Source: Welwitschia mirabilis (lineage: Eukaryota > Gnetophyta > Gnetopsida > Welwitschiales). Taken from it: a DNA stretch of 64,000 nucleotides. Numbering within the stretch: the first letter of the stretch is position 1; the number at the start of each line of letters is the position of its first letter. The notes beneath the pieces were generated by a model. That model saw only the letters and a list, made by a program, of their open reading frames with translations. It did no database searches and was not told where the DNA came from. The stretch covers positions 271,246,735 through 271,310,734 of the forward strand of contig JBOZIK010000001.1 of NCBI GenBank assembly GCA_051453625.1, read 5' to 3'. Shown piece after piece: positions 1-12,225 of this stretch. The position numbers and the translations under genes were made by a program.

Positions 1-362
1 AAACTCGATAAAATACTAACAAAAATGTAAGATGAAAAATGATACATTGAATAAGTTTTATGGAGTTTGATACATTAACTAAAATGAAGTATTAAATTTA
101 TTGTCATCTAGATGATAGTGGGGATGATAGACTTCTTAAATCTCTTTATCAAGCTAAATTGCCCTTGAAGATCATTAATTCCTTCTTAAAATATAAAGTA
201 TTAGAATTAGTCCAAAATACTTTCAAATGTATTAGTATTTGCACATTTCTATGATTTTTCCTTGATTGTTAATAATCAATGTTTTGTGCTTGAATCTATT
301 TAAATGTCCTACAAAACTACTTAAAATACCCCATTAAAAACATATAATTTGGCATCTCAACA
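1..362 (-). repeat. LTR-1: 3' LTR of E1 (cut by window edge)
   Basis: This is the right part of an E-family LTR, read on the minus strand. It ends in ...TTTGGCATCTCAACA, the same edge as LTR-4 (16,005), LTR-5 (27,004) and LTR-7 (44,470), which all end in a version of GGCATTGTAACA. The sequence immediately to the right (363-375) is pyrimidine-rich on the plus strand, so a purine-rich tract precedes the LTR on the minus strand. That is where a polypurine tract should be, so this is the 3' LTR of a minus-strand element whose 5' LTR is LTR-4. One copy of the family palindrome lies at 101-130. Confidence 0.85.
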
Positions 363-375
363 TATCCTCTTCACT

Positions 376-3300
376 TGGCCTTATTAGTTCCTAAAAAATT
401 TAGTGAGCAACTATAATTGTGAGCCAAATTAAATAAAGAAAAACATTAACTAGGGAAATGTAAATCAAGTTCAAAAATCTTAGTATATAGGATGAAATCA
501 AATAAACTAATTATTTTACCTTGGCAGATGTTGTAAACATGTGTCATCTAGACTATTATCTGGATAGTTATGGGGATAATAGGCTCTAGAAATCAAATTG
601 TAAAATCAATTGCCTACACTTATGCTCATTAAAAATAAGATTAAAATACTTATCCTTTTATTAGACCCATACTTAAAACATTAGAACATCAAAAAGATAA
701 AAATTTGATGTTAAAACAAAAGAATCATCATAAGTTGTAACCATAAAAACTTAGATAAATGATGCGCATATTTAATCAAAAGAGTGATAACTTAAAAATG
801 GTATTCATACATCAAAAATTTAATTTTTTAAATCATAATCTATAATGAAAAAACATTAAAAAAAATTCATAACATTATTCTCTTCATTCATGATCTCATG
901 AATTGTTTATATAATTTCTACAAGGAAAACAAACTACAAATATTTTACTATTAAGTACCTAATTAGTAAATAGTATCCATAATCTGTATTAATTAAATAA
1001 TAGGCATTTAGAATTAGATTAGTACACTATATACATGTATCATTCAAATGTAAAGATAACCCTTAAAAATTTAAAATTTTGCTAAAAATATCTCAAATCA
1101 TATGTTGTTATGCTCTCGTGCCTTTCCCCATAAGCCATATAGGTAGGCTAGAAATAGTATTATGTACATGAAAAAAGGTCAAATTTAGTCTGAAAAAGAT
1201 GAAACATGAAAATGGTGATATTCAACAAGTATCTATGTATCAACCACTTGGTCTTCTAGATGACAAGGAGGATGATAGGATTTTTTTTTTAAAAAGAACA
1301 TTTAAAATTATTAATAGAATTAGTTATGCTTAGATAATGTCATAGAGGTTTAGGAAAAGTACAAGAAAGTTTGAGAGATGGGAATTAGCTAAGAATTATG
1401 ATAAATAAAGGAATGATAAAGGAATTAAATGCACCAAGATAAGGAAGATAAATGTGCCATGAACTCATAAGTATTGAAAAATAGTATTGGATGTGTCAAA
1501 AACTCAAAAGGAAAATTAAAAAAAGATAAACACAAAAAGATATTAAAAGGATAGATGGGAATACTTAGCATAAAAAACTAAGGAAATTTATTTGCAAAAA
1601 AAAAATCAACTTCTATAAAGAAAAGCTCCAAATGAAAATAAAAATCAACTACTAAATGATCAAGTCCTAAGAACTTGTGATGAAAAATTATAGAAATAAC
1701 TTTGAAATACTAAAGAAAATAACTAAGAAAAAAAAAATATAAATTAACAACTTAAGAACATAAAAAAGATTGTGTACCTACCCTAAATTCAAGCCTAGAA
1801 AATCCTTATGAAATAAATCATAAAATCACCTAATTAATAAGGCATGACATAATGCAAAAACCTCATAAAGTACCACTTGAATAGTTAATGATTATGATGA
1901 TGCTAAGTAACTAATGTTTTCAAACAATGAATAATAAAATCAAAAGCTACTCAGAAATAACTCATCTACTAACACCTCAAAACATATTAAAAGCCTTAAA
2001 AGTGAAATGATCATGTAATAATACTGTAAGCATAATCAATTTAGAAAATAAGCAATACCTCTAAGGACACTAGAAACATCATTTTTTCTATAGCCTATGA
2101 TGAGAGGAGTACAACCATAGTCAGAGAAGTATGGACTTGCAAAGCTTGGATAACTGACCTCCTAGTGGAGTTTCCACAACTATCAACACTGCTAAAGATG
2201 CCTTTCTAGAAAATTTACCCTGGTATAGAAGGACATCATGGTAACCTAAATATATCATCATCATTATTCTTTCTTCTTCTTTTTAGATACTTCTTCAATA
2301 CAAATCCCACATGACCACATACTCATAAAGATGAAAGTGAAGAAATCAGATGAAAAACAAGGAAAGAACACCTCCAAATAACCAAAAACTCATACCATCA
2401 AGAGAAAATACAATAACTAAAAAACATTCATTTAAAATGATGTTTATAAATATTTAAATATCTTAAGATTAGGAGAATTTAATTTTATCACTTTGAAATC
2501 CTCAAGTAAAAATTACTAGTTATGGTAAATTAATAAAGTAAAACATAAATCAAATTAAAAAGATTTTCAAATGATATCATGATGTCCACAAAAAGAATAG
2601 CTAAGAAACAATTCAGACAATGGTAGAGAACTTTCAAAACAATTACTTTTATCATGTTTAAGATCTTTTAATAATTCATGAATTTGTAACCCTTGTTCAT
2701 TTTTTAAAATTTCCATAGTATTCAAATTAAAAATCTTAATTAAACCACTAAAAATGTACTTCTTATGATTAAAAAACCTAATCATCTAGAGATTAATTTA
2801 TTAAGAAATTAAAAACTAAATACAAAAGCTTAAAAATCATAAAATCAAAACAAAATACCAAAGCACACTAAAATTTTTTTTATTCAAATCCTAAATTCTA
2901 TTCAACACTTGATTTGCGAGAAAGAAAGGAAATAAAAGAAGAATTTATGAAGGTCCTATGATATTGTATTTTATCTAAAAAATAAGAATCAAACCAAACA
3001 AAATTAATGAAACATGAAAGCCACATATGCTTGATAAAGTTACATTTTGACTTCACAAAATTTATTTGCAATGTGAGAGATAAAGAGTTTAGATAATTCA
3101 TGAAAGAATAATTTATTATCAAACACATGATATATATAATGCCAAATATAAATTCCATCTAAAAATTGATATTAAAGATTAAAAAAATTAATGATATTAT
3201 TAGAAATCAAAGAATTTGGTAAAAGATTCTCAGGATGAATGATTAAGCTAGGTTTAATATACTCAAGAAGTTCTCTAAGTTTTAGCTTGAAGTCCAAGAT

Positions 3301-3500
3301 GTCCCAAGTTATAATTTTGAAAAGATTTATCATTAGAGACTAAAGTGAACTTGGTAGAAAATAGAATGATGTTTATTTAAAGAATTTTAAGAGGAATGAA
3401 GAAACATGGAACGATTTTCTAAATTGGATTGATATATTAGAAAGTGTAGATCTATTGTTTATTAAATTTGATTGATATTTTATGGTATTTTTATTATTTC
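376..3500 (-). pseudogene. E1 3' region of unknown function (ORF-X)
   Basis: This stretch between the protease and the 3' LTR of E1 is homologous to 6,377-8,701 (E2), 44,486-48,300 (E3) and, inverted, 59,400-60,715 (E4). It is broken in all frames, but open minus-strand pieces remain at 2,567-2,785 (contains LKHDKSNCFESSLPL and ends CGHHDII) and 2,898-3,158; similar words occur in the other copies. I recognise no reverse transcriptase, RNase H or integrase here, although this is where pol would lie. It could be a decayed novel 3' ORF or a partly untranslated 3' region. Palindrome copies lie near 541-584 and 1,249-1,279. Confidence 0.5.
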
Positions 3501-3559
3501 TCTTTTCCTCATTATTGTTTTTAATCTTACCATGTTAAATATTTTATATTCTTTTTTTA

Positions 3560-5174
3560 TTCATAAATGTATCTTATCTTTCCTTTTTTTATTCTTCTTT
3601 TTCTTTTATTAATTTGTGATTTTTTTACTGTCATCCTACTTTATCATCTGGATGATAAGGATGGATGATGAAGCTCATAATAGAGTTTTTCAATTAAGTT
3701 TACATGTTGTACTTATTTTTTATTAACAAATTTTACTTCTTCATCCTCATGATCAAAACTATTTATTTTTGTTAAAATTTGAATCTTGTAGTATTCTTAA
3801 TTTTATTTTAACCAGGTGATGTTGAATAAATGAAGTTGATTTTTCTCTTTTTTCTAGATTTTCCTCATCACCCATATCTTTTCTTAGAGCATCGAAAACT
3901 CTAATAGTATATCTCTTATTACCAATGTAACATTTCATTAATCCAGTTCATGTATCTATGATGTAATAAAAGGTTCCACTAAAGGATCTTTTTAAAAGTT
4001 ATGGGTAACTTCCATCATGTTATACTTTAATTATAACCACATATATGAGGTAGGAGGCTTCTTCTATTTAGATAAGTAAGTTTTTAATAATTCCTACAGG
4101 TCTGTTGGTTGATGTATTATCTAATTTTAAGATGATTTATATAACTTTAATTATTTTTTCTAACCAAAGTATTCTACAAATGTGAAAAGGCATGATGTTC
4201 ATACTTTCTCCTTTGTCAATTAAAGATTTTTTGATTTTCTTGTTTCCTTCTAAAGTAACACTTACTATAGCTACCTCAAGGCCTTTAAATTTAGATGTTT
4301 TGTCTATGACTAAGTTGGAAATGGATTGTGTAATGGAGAATCTACTAGGAATAGTATGTTTTTATTTTGTTCTAACTAGATCTTTCACAACTTATCACAC
4401 TTAGGATTTTCTTACAAGAGTTTTTAAAAGAGTAAGTTGATACTAAAATTTTGCATTAAAGCTTTTAATTGTTCATAAAAAACAAGATTTGTATTTAGTC
4501 TATCAAGTTAACAAGTAGCTTTTCTTTTTCTTTTATTTTTTCATGAAGGCTCATTTAAAGTTAAAGGGAAATTATATGCTTATAAGATTTCCATACATCA
4601 TCTTCCTCCTTACCTTCCTCATCATTTTTAGAAGTTGAAGTCTCATGGATAAGTAATGGGTATCAATTATTTTGCAATCTATTTTTACTTCATTTAGATT
4701 TGAAAGAGGTTGAGTTACAAGAGATTCTTATGATTTTTGAAGATCTAACATTATTTGTTGAAACACATTAACTAGATTTTCATTGTTTGTATTAGATTTT
4801 TTAACTCTTCTATACCTAGTTCATTCTAATTTTAATTTTGAGAATTTAAAGAGCTTGGTTGAAAGCTATTTAATTATAAGTTGATCTATTCTCAAATAGT
4901 TTTCAATTTTTTTGTCCACTTATTAATATTACATTTGATCTTGAAAATTTGAAGGCCTTTGGTTAAATCCACATGCTTCTTCAAGTATTTTCTCTTTACA
5001 TGTAGGCAACAAGGGACATTATATTATTATATTAGAGTTATCTTTACATCTATCACATGTTGATGTTACATTCTTTTTATTTTCTAATTTTACATCTTAA
5101 ATTATTTGGCTGTATTTTTTCAAAGAAGTAGTGAAATCCTTAATTAAATTTATTAAATTATTTTAATCTTCCTC
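3560..5174 (-). pseudogene. E1 gag C-terminus and aspartic protease
   Basis: Minus-strand remains of a Ty3/gypsy gag-protease. A retropepsin active-site motif reads IDKGESMNIMP at 4,190-4,220 (ancestral D-T/S-G-A-S-x-N-I-M-P), followed downstream by a flap-end segment with YP*LLKRSF near 3,960-4,010, matching GYPLLLRGAF of E2. A degenerate zinc knuckle CDRC...C lies near 5,000-5,060, with the histidine changed to asparagine and one stop. The gag is cut at 5,174 by insertion of E2; its N-terminal half resumes at 13,306. Many stops; not functional. Confidence 0.75.
5170..5174. repeat. Left target-site duplication of E2 (TCCTC)
   Basis: TCCTC directly precedes the TGTTGCAG start of LTR-2 and is repeated exactly at 13,301-13,305 after the ...GTGAAACA end of LTR-3. 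A 5-bp duplication is standard for Ty3/gypsy integration. Confidence 0.9.
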
Positions 5175-6250
5175 TGTTGCAGTGTGTATTTGTGCAAGAA
5201 TTATACTCAAAATGATTCTGTCATTCATAAAAATAAATTTCTCACATAATACAACACACTAGTATGAGTGGAAGTTAACCTAAATGTTGTATTATTATTG
5301 AAGATTACGAGATGAGACTTGAATTACTTTTCACAAAGGAATAAGTAACTAGAACTTGAATAACAATGTAAAAAATAAAGAATTAAATGCAAATGAAAAA
5401 AATGAAACTAATCTACATGCAATGCAAAATAAACTTAACTACTACTTTTAACCTTAACAAAGGCTACCCTAGATGATCTATATCACATAAGAAATTGTCA
5501 CCAAATCAAGGGTAACATAAACCATAAGAGTTATCTGAGAAACTAATATATAAATATGAAAATAGAGTTTAAATTAAGAAATAACATCTGGATTACAAAA
5601 GAGCTGGGCCTCAACAAAGGATGCAAAACCTCCAGTAAGGGAATGTCTTTTTGTAACACTTAAAATAGATCTTTTATTCTTTGATCTTATATCATGAGAA
5701 TCATTAGTGTAACAAAGATAAAGATAAGAGTCAAAGGAGTACTTATTTACAATAAAACATAATAGAAAATGATTAACAAAAGGCTCTTCAAAAACAACAA
5801 TTTTACATAAAAGAAATGGATAAAATGACCAAGGATCAGTTGTCAAAGTCAATTACATGTTAATGTCATTCTTACTATTATCCGGATGACATAGCAAATG
5901 ATGGCTCATTACAAAAGGTGACTCGGAAGATGAATTAGTAGATGATTTAGCAATCCACATTAGCAGCAAAGGTTATCATGATCCTAATTATCATGGGAAC
6001 AATAGAGGGGATGATGGTCTTCTTTGATTATTTTACAAAGAAAAAACTATCCTTTTTGTCAATAATCTTCCTTTAAGGCTTTATGTATCAGAATTTGCCT
6101 TAAATGCATCAAATCTTACTAAGAATTGCATATTTCTGAGATCCTCGATCAATTCTCCAAAATCCTCAGAATTACATCTAAACTTGTGTAAATGTCCTAC
6201 AAAATAGCTTGTAAAACCCCATCACATAACCACAAATTAATAGTGCAACA
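5175..6250 (-). repeat. LTR-2: 3' LTR of E2
   Basis: It starts TGTTGCAGTGTGTATTTG and ends ...AATAGTGCAACA, with near-perfect short inverted ends (TGTTGCA / TGCAACA). It aligns end to end with 12,226-13,300. Palindrome copies lie at 5,864-5,903 and 5,974-6,017. Because the element is on the minus strand, this is its 3' LTR; the purine tract lies just right of 6,250. Confidence 0.92.
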
Positions 6251-6276
6251 TAATCATTCACTTAGCCTTTATCACT

Positions 6277-6376
6277 NNNNNNNNNNNNNNNNNNNNNNNN
6301 NNNNNNNNNNNNNNNNNNNNNNNNNNNNNNNNNNNNNNNNNNNNNNNNNNNNNNNNNNNNNNNNNNNNNNNNNNNN
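6277..6376. other. Assembly gap (100 N) with duplicated flanks
   Basis: The ~46 bases before the gap, starting ACCACAAATTAATAGTGC, recur identically right after it. This suggests two contig ends that overlap but were not merged, so the true missing length may be zero or negative. Confidence 0.9.
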
Positions 6377-8701
6377 ACCACAAATTAATAGTGCAACATA
6401 ATCATTCACTTAGCCTTTATCAATCCCTAATAAAAACTAGGAAAAAAATCACAATTGCAAACTAATTTATCTTATAAAAAATCAATATAAAAATTTTAAA
6501 ACAAGTTCATAAAACACATCACATAATAGAATAATCTATAATGCATAATTTCCATGAAAATTTTAAAATTTTTATCTCATGGAAGCTTTGGAATAACTCA
6601 AAAAATTTGTAAAAATAAGCTATAAAAATGGGTCTTGCCCTTCCATGAAAAACAATACGTCTCGTATTGATAATAAAGCAAAGAAAATGAATAGGAGTAA
6701 GAAGGCAGAGGATGGATGTTTTTATTGAAAATTGAACAACTTTTTAAATTAAGTATAAAGTTAAGTAAACAAATGTCAGATTTGAAAAATATAGATGTAT
6801 GAAATATTCTGACAAGCATGGAAAGAGTGAACAATGCAAATATGAAAGTAAACTTATAAATGTCCAATTAATGTTTTGTCAGAAGAAATGAGTAAGAGAA
6901 ACATTTTCAACCCCAAAATAACTAAAAATAAACATCATAAAAAATTTATTCAAGTGATAAATTAACTCCTTATTGAAGATTGAGTAAGAAAAACATTAAG
7001 TAATAACAAAAATATGACAATGACTTTGAAATAGCTAACCAAACTACAAAAGAAAATAAAAAGAATGGACAGAAGATAATATAAACAAAAGATAGCCCAT
7101 GGATCTAACGTTTTAACCTAGTAGACTCTCATGAAAGAAATCATAACATTACTTGATTTTAAAAATGCATGAGTTAATGTATAAAAAATTCCATTTGATG
7201 AGGCAGTGGTTATGACAATGCTAAACAAATGCTTTAAACAATAAATGATTTGACCAAAGAATTCCTCAAAAATAAACTTAATTACCAACATCACAAAAAA
7301 AACACTAACATCTCAAGAAATAAAATGACCATGTGGAAAGACTAAGAGTCTAGGAAACAAGCAATGCCTCTAATAATAATAGGAACACCACTATTTCCAT
7401 AACCTCAAAGTTTATTACAACTTTATTATCCATGATGTGCAACCATAGTTATAAAAGTAAGAACACAAAAACCATGACCAACTAACATTTTAGTGAAGCT
7501 TTCATAGCTACTATATTACACTGTCAAAGGCTCCTCTCAAAAATATATGCCTTGATGTACTTGTAGTAGGACATCATGGTGATCATGTTTTTGACAAAGT
7601 AAAAATATAAAACATTATAGTATTATTTCTTTTTTTTTTGTTGCATTTGAAAATATTCCACATGAGAAAATATCCAAAAGACAAAGGTGAAGTTGTAAAA
7701 TGAAAATAGAGAAGAACATCTTTAAACAATCTAAGATCTTTTCACCATTGAGAAAAACATAAAAAATAAGCATCCTACTTCAAACTAAAGTTTATAGACA
7801 TGGGAATGTCTTAATATTGGATAAATTCAATCTTATAATTAAAAATGACCAACTCAAAGACTCGTCATGGAAATAAGTATATAAGGCATGTTTGAAAAAT
7901 GAATAAGTAATATCATAATGACCTCTAAGGAAAAAAGATAAGAGAAAATTCAAATTGTTTGCTGGATTAACTCCAACCTTTGCTCATTAACTTCCTGAAA
8001 ATTATTAAGTAGTCAAGTAAGAAATCTCAATAGAGTCATAAAAATGTATTTTCTTAAAATAAAGAAAATTAATTATTAACTAACTATCATCTTGTTCATC
8101 ATCCAAATGATATAGAGAATAATAAAGATAGAAAACAAAAACAGAAAGTAAAATTTTAGTAGAAAACTAAGGGTAAAAACTCAAAATAAAAACTAATGTC
8201 TTCACTATCATGAAAATGATAGAAGGGACCACACACATAGAAAATCAAAATAGAGAGCTAAAAATAAAATCAAAGATCAAATTATAAAAACTAAAAAGAA
8301 AACATCAAAAATAATATTCAGATTCTAAAATCTAATTAACACTTTTTATTGAAAAATAAAAAAAGAAAAGATCTATTTAGATGGTCTTAAAATGTTCAGA
8401 GAAATAAGGTACAAACCAGAAGTTTATCAATTAATAAAACATAAAAAGTAGATAATTATTTTTAAGTAAAATCAATTAAAAAAGAGAGGAATAAAAAATA
8501 AAACTCTATGTAACCTCATAAAAGCATGAATTATGGAAGTTAGAACAGAGATTAAGGTTGACTCTTCTAAAAGATTTTCATTGATCATAAGAGTTATAAT
8601 TTAATCATCAAAAAGAAAAGTATTTTTAGTCCACTAAAAATATTTTTGACATTCAAATTTAAATTATGATTTTCAATTTCTAGCTTATATAGTGGACAAT
8701 C
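6377..8701 (-). pseudogene. E2 3' unknown region (ORF-X)
   Basis: Homologous to 376-3,500 of E1, 44,486-48,300 of E3 and the inverted 59,400-60,715 of E4. Shared landmarks include the stretch at 7,140-7,260, which matches 1,830-1,930. No frame stays open for long. No pol domain is recognised. The region ends where the solo LTR inserted at 8,701. Palindrome copies lie around 8,085-8,120 and 8,200-8,230. Confidence 0.45.
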
Positions 8702-9225
8702 TGTTATAACCCACATTTTATAAGCTTTAATTAATAGGGTTTCTAAACTATGTAAAACATTTTGATATCAATTTTAANNNNNNNNNNNNNNNNNNNNNNN
8801 NNNNNNNNNNNNNNNNNNNNNNNNNNNNNNNNNNNNNNNNNNNNNNNNNNNNNNNNNNNNNNNNNNNNNNNNNNNNNGCCATTAATAGGATATGCAACCT
8901 CCTATTATATTAGTTAGGCACTATCCTAAAACTTATCCATTGTATGTGATAAAATAAGTTAACATCCTTTTAACATTATACAAGATATTTTATGTGGCGA
9001 AAACAATGTTAGAAATAAATATAGAACACAAATTTGATATCGTTATTGTATGCAAACCAAGAGGGTTTATGGTTAAGTAATAATTGTGTTTTGTAATTAT
9101 TTTAAATCTTATAATGTGTTAATAGAGTCTAAATAGGATTGATCCTAGGTTCTATTGTGTATGATCATTAATAACTATATAAAAAAATTATGGTTAATTA
9201 GGGTAATTAAAGTTGGGGTATTACA
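8702..9225 (-). mobile_element. Solo LTR of another Ty3/gypsy-like family inside E2
   Basis: It starts TGTTATAACCCAC and ends GGGGTATTACA on the plus strand; on the minus strand it begins TGTAATACCCC, a form common for plant gypsy LTRs. It is flanked by a perfect 5-bp duplication CAATC (8,697-8,701 and 9,226-9,230). No interior or second LTR is visible, so it reads as a solo LTR left by recombination. It holds a 100-N gap (8,778-8,877) of unknown true size, so a hidden interior cannot be fully excluded. Confidence 0.85.
8778..8877. other. Assembly gap (100 N)
   Basis: A run of exactly 100 N inside the solo LTR. Its flanks do not repeat each other, unlike several other gaps in the window. Confidence 0.95.
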
Positions 9226-9230
9226 CAATC

Positions 9231-11740
9231 TCCCCAAGGTATGAGTTAAAAAGTTGGACTTCCTTGCAATCTAAAGGTTCTATTACTTTTTCACTCTCAA
9301 ATTTAGATGTATCATTAGTCTATTCATTCATAATCTTAAGAGGGTTATCATAAAGTATTAACTTCTATAATGTTGGCTCTCTTTCTTTAAGGGAATGATG
9401 TTGTAGAAATAAATTTAGTTTGATGTTATCTTCTAAGTTAATGTCATCATCTATATCTTTTTTAAATACATCAAATACTTTAACTGTAAATGTTCTATTT
9501 TTAAAGTAACATTTCATTATTCTAGCTCTTGTGTTAATGATGTGATAGGCTATTGTACAAAAGGCTCCTCTTAAAAGTAATGGGTATCCTGTATTATGTT
9601 TGAATTCTATGATAATTACATCTATCTGATATCAAGCATCTTCAATTTGAATTTATAAATCTTTGATGACCTATAAAGGTTTATTAACTAAAGTATTCAC
9701 TAATTATAATACAACTTAAGTAGTCTCTATTATATCCTTCAAACTAAGTCTCTTGCAAATGTGTTGTCACATTATGTTAACACTCACTCCAATGTCAACT
9801 AGGATTTTTTAATTTTTATTGTTTTCCTCTAAAGTAACATTCATCATTATTTCTCATGAATCTTTAAATTTTGGTGATTTTTGTAGCACTAAATTTGAGA
9901 TGGATTGATCTAAAAAGACTCTACTAGGAATGACTTATTTTTGTTTTATTCTTGTTAAGTCCTCTTATAGTTTTGAGTACCCTAGATTTTGTTGCAATAA
10001 TATCCAAAAGGATAAGTTTAAGCTTATATTTTTCATCAAGGCTTTACGATATTCATGGAAAGTTAAATTGTGGTTAAGCCTATCAAGCCAAGAAGTGGTT
10101 GGTTATTGTTGTGAAGAATTCTTCTTTTTCTTTTTATCAAGAGAAGGGAAGTTATAATCTTCTAATATTTCATGTCTTCCTCTCCTTCTTCATCATCTTT
10201 ATATTCATTTTAATGTTCACATAGAGGAGGGTTTATTCCTTGATCACTATGTATTACAACCTTATACTCTTTTCTCATTTCATTGGAGTTTGATAAAGGT
10301 TGTATAGCCAAATACCCTTGTGGTCTTTGGTTTGCTAATATAGTTTTTTAAAAGACATTCACTAAATTTTTAATGTTGGCATTTTGTTTTTCTATGGTGA
10401 CATGCATCTTTTCTTTTGATCTTCTTAATTCACCCCCAAGATTTATAAATTTATCATTAGAACATTGAAAGTTGGATGAGCTTAGTTTAAAGTTTCAATT
10501 CTCAAATTAGTTTATAAAAGATTAAGGATTATATTAAAAATATGAATTCAACTAAGGTTATGCTTGGTTTTGATTTCAAAAGTTTTGAGATGTTTGATTG
10601 AAAAAAAAATCTTATTCATGTATTCTTTCTTTGTATGTTAGTAAAAGAGGACAATTTTTACTGATGTGATAATTATCCTCACATAAGTCACAAGTTTGCA
10701 CAACATTTATATTACTTGTGGATTTGACTTCTAAAACCATTTTTATATACCTTTCCAAGGTTGTTATAAATTCTCTCGTAAAATTTGTAGGGTTGTATTC
10801 TACTTTTTTTTATTTTATCTCATTTAAATATTTGATACTTTGGCATATAGTACTATTTTCTTCTAATGTTGGCTAAGTTTAACTAACCTTCATAAGTTCT
10901 TTTAATTTTTCCTAGGCATTTTGTAACATGAGGTTCATAAAGTTTCCACCATAAGAGAAATCTATAAGTTGTTTTATGTGGGAATTTAATCCACTATAAA
11001 AGTAGCTTACTAGTCCTTCTCATGAAAAAGCATCTATTAGATTAGAATGGATTGCTATAAATAATCATTCATATGTTAAAGCATAATGTTGATTTGATTT
11101 TTATTGAAATTTTATCACTTTCTTTTTCCTTTTTTTCATGGTTTTTTCACTCATGAATCTTTTGATGAAGTTTTCTTGGACTTGTTTTCAACTTTGTAAA
11201 CTTTTATGAAATTTGGTTTTTAGTTAATTTTTAGCTCTATATTTTAATGTCATGGAAAAGATTACCATGTATATTCTATTACTAATTTTTTTCTTTCCAT
11301 TTTTTGAGGTGAGGATTAATTGTTCTATACCTATAATATGTTGAAGGGAATTCTCATCATATTATTCGGTAAAGGTTAAATAGGCATTAAGATTTTTTAG
11401 TTCAATATCATATCCTAGGGGTAAGTCAAAAGGGGTTTGAATCTCTCATTTCTTATTAGCTAATAATTCTCTAAGGGTAAGGTTTATATTAGGATTAGAG
11501 GTAGAAGATCTTACAACTTGTTTTTACTTTTAAATGGCATTGAACATTATAAATTGGTTTTCTCCTTCTATAATATTTTCTTTAAGAAAATCTAATTTAT
11601 AAAAGATAAATTTAGAAGGAGGACTATATGCACCTAGAGATTGCATTTTCGATTTAATTTAATATCTACCAGTTCTTCTCTAATATTTTTCTCTATCAAC
11701 ATCTTTTCTCTATGATATTTCTTTTCTATGTTAACTATGT
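9231..11740 (-). pseudogene. E2 gag-protease (Ty3/gypsy)
   Basis: Minus-strand gag-protease, the best preserved in the family. In order from the N-terminus: a start region IVNIEKKYHREKM near 11,739 (ATG changed to ATA), a gag core with FYSGLNSHIKQLIDF and GGNFMN near 10,920-11,010 (plant retrotransposon gag type FYNGL...GG.L), and an intact zinc knuckle CDLCEDNYHISKNC (C-X2-C-X4-H-X4-C) at 10,651-10,692. A retropepsin follows with ILVDIGVSVNIM near 9,770-9,810 and GYPLLLRGAF near 9,580-9,610. Frameshifts and stops break it. After the protease nothing resembling RT follows. In a living element gag forms the particle and protease matures it. Confidence 0.85.
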
Positions 11741-12225
11741 CATAGCATCCTACAAATAGAAAATAATAAAAAACAAATAAAAAATAACATTGGCATCTTG
11801 TCTCTCCTAGGGACGATAGAAGGGATGATGAATAGAGAGAGCAAAAAAAATAGAAACTAAAAAAAAAGCCAAAAATCTAAATAAAACACTATCTGTCATC
11901 CACCTAGTCATCCAAATTACAAAGAAGATAATAGAAACTAATTTTACTTAGTAAAATTAAAACATGAAAATTAAAAATAAAAAATAAAATTGCAAACTAT
12001 CATCCTATCTATTATGGGAACGAAAAAGAAAACAATAGGTATTTTCTACAAAAAACTAAAACTAAATCTAGAAACTGAAACAAAAAATAGAAAATAAAAA
12101 CCTATGGTTCCTAATAAAATATGATGTCATTACAGATAAATAACCTAATAGAAATTTGATATACTCACTTGAATGATGACAACCCTCATACTCCTTAGTA
12201 GCCTTCCCTGGCAATGGCAATAATT
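11741..12225 (-). other. E2 leader and primer-binding site
   Basis: This untranslated leader lies between the 5' LTR and gag. Next to LTR-3, at 12,200-12,225, the minus strand reads ATTGCCATTGCCAGGGAAGGC, a decayed form of the tRNA-Asp primer site typical of Athila/Tat elements (TGGCGCCGTTGCCGGGGA). Three palindrome-motif copies occur, around 11,795-11,832, 11,885-11,930 and 11,998-12,035. Confidence 0.65.

Noticed and set aside
4192-4404. Plus-strand open frame of 70 codons
   Set aside because: It is the antisense of the E1 protease; the minus strand carries the retropepsin motif at 4,190-4,220.
9930-10157. Plus-strand open frame of 75 codons
   Set aside because: Antisense of the E2 gag C-terminal region, whose knuckle and protease lie on the minus strand on either side.
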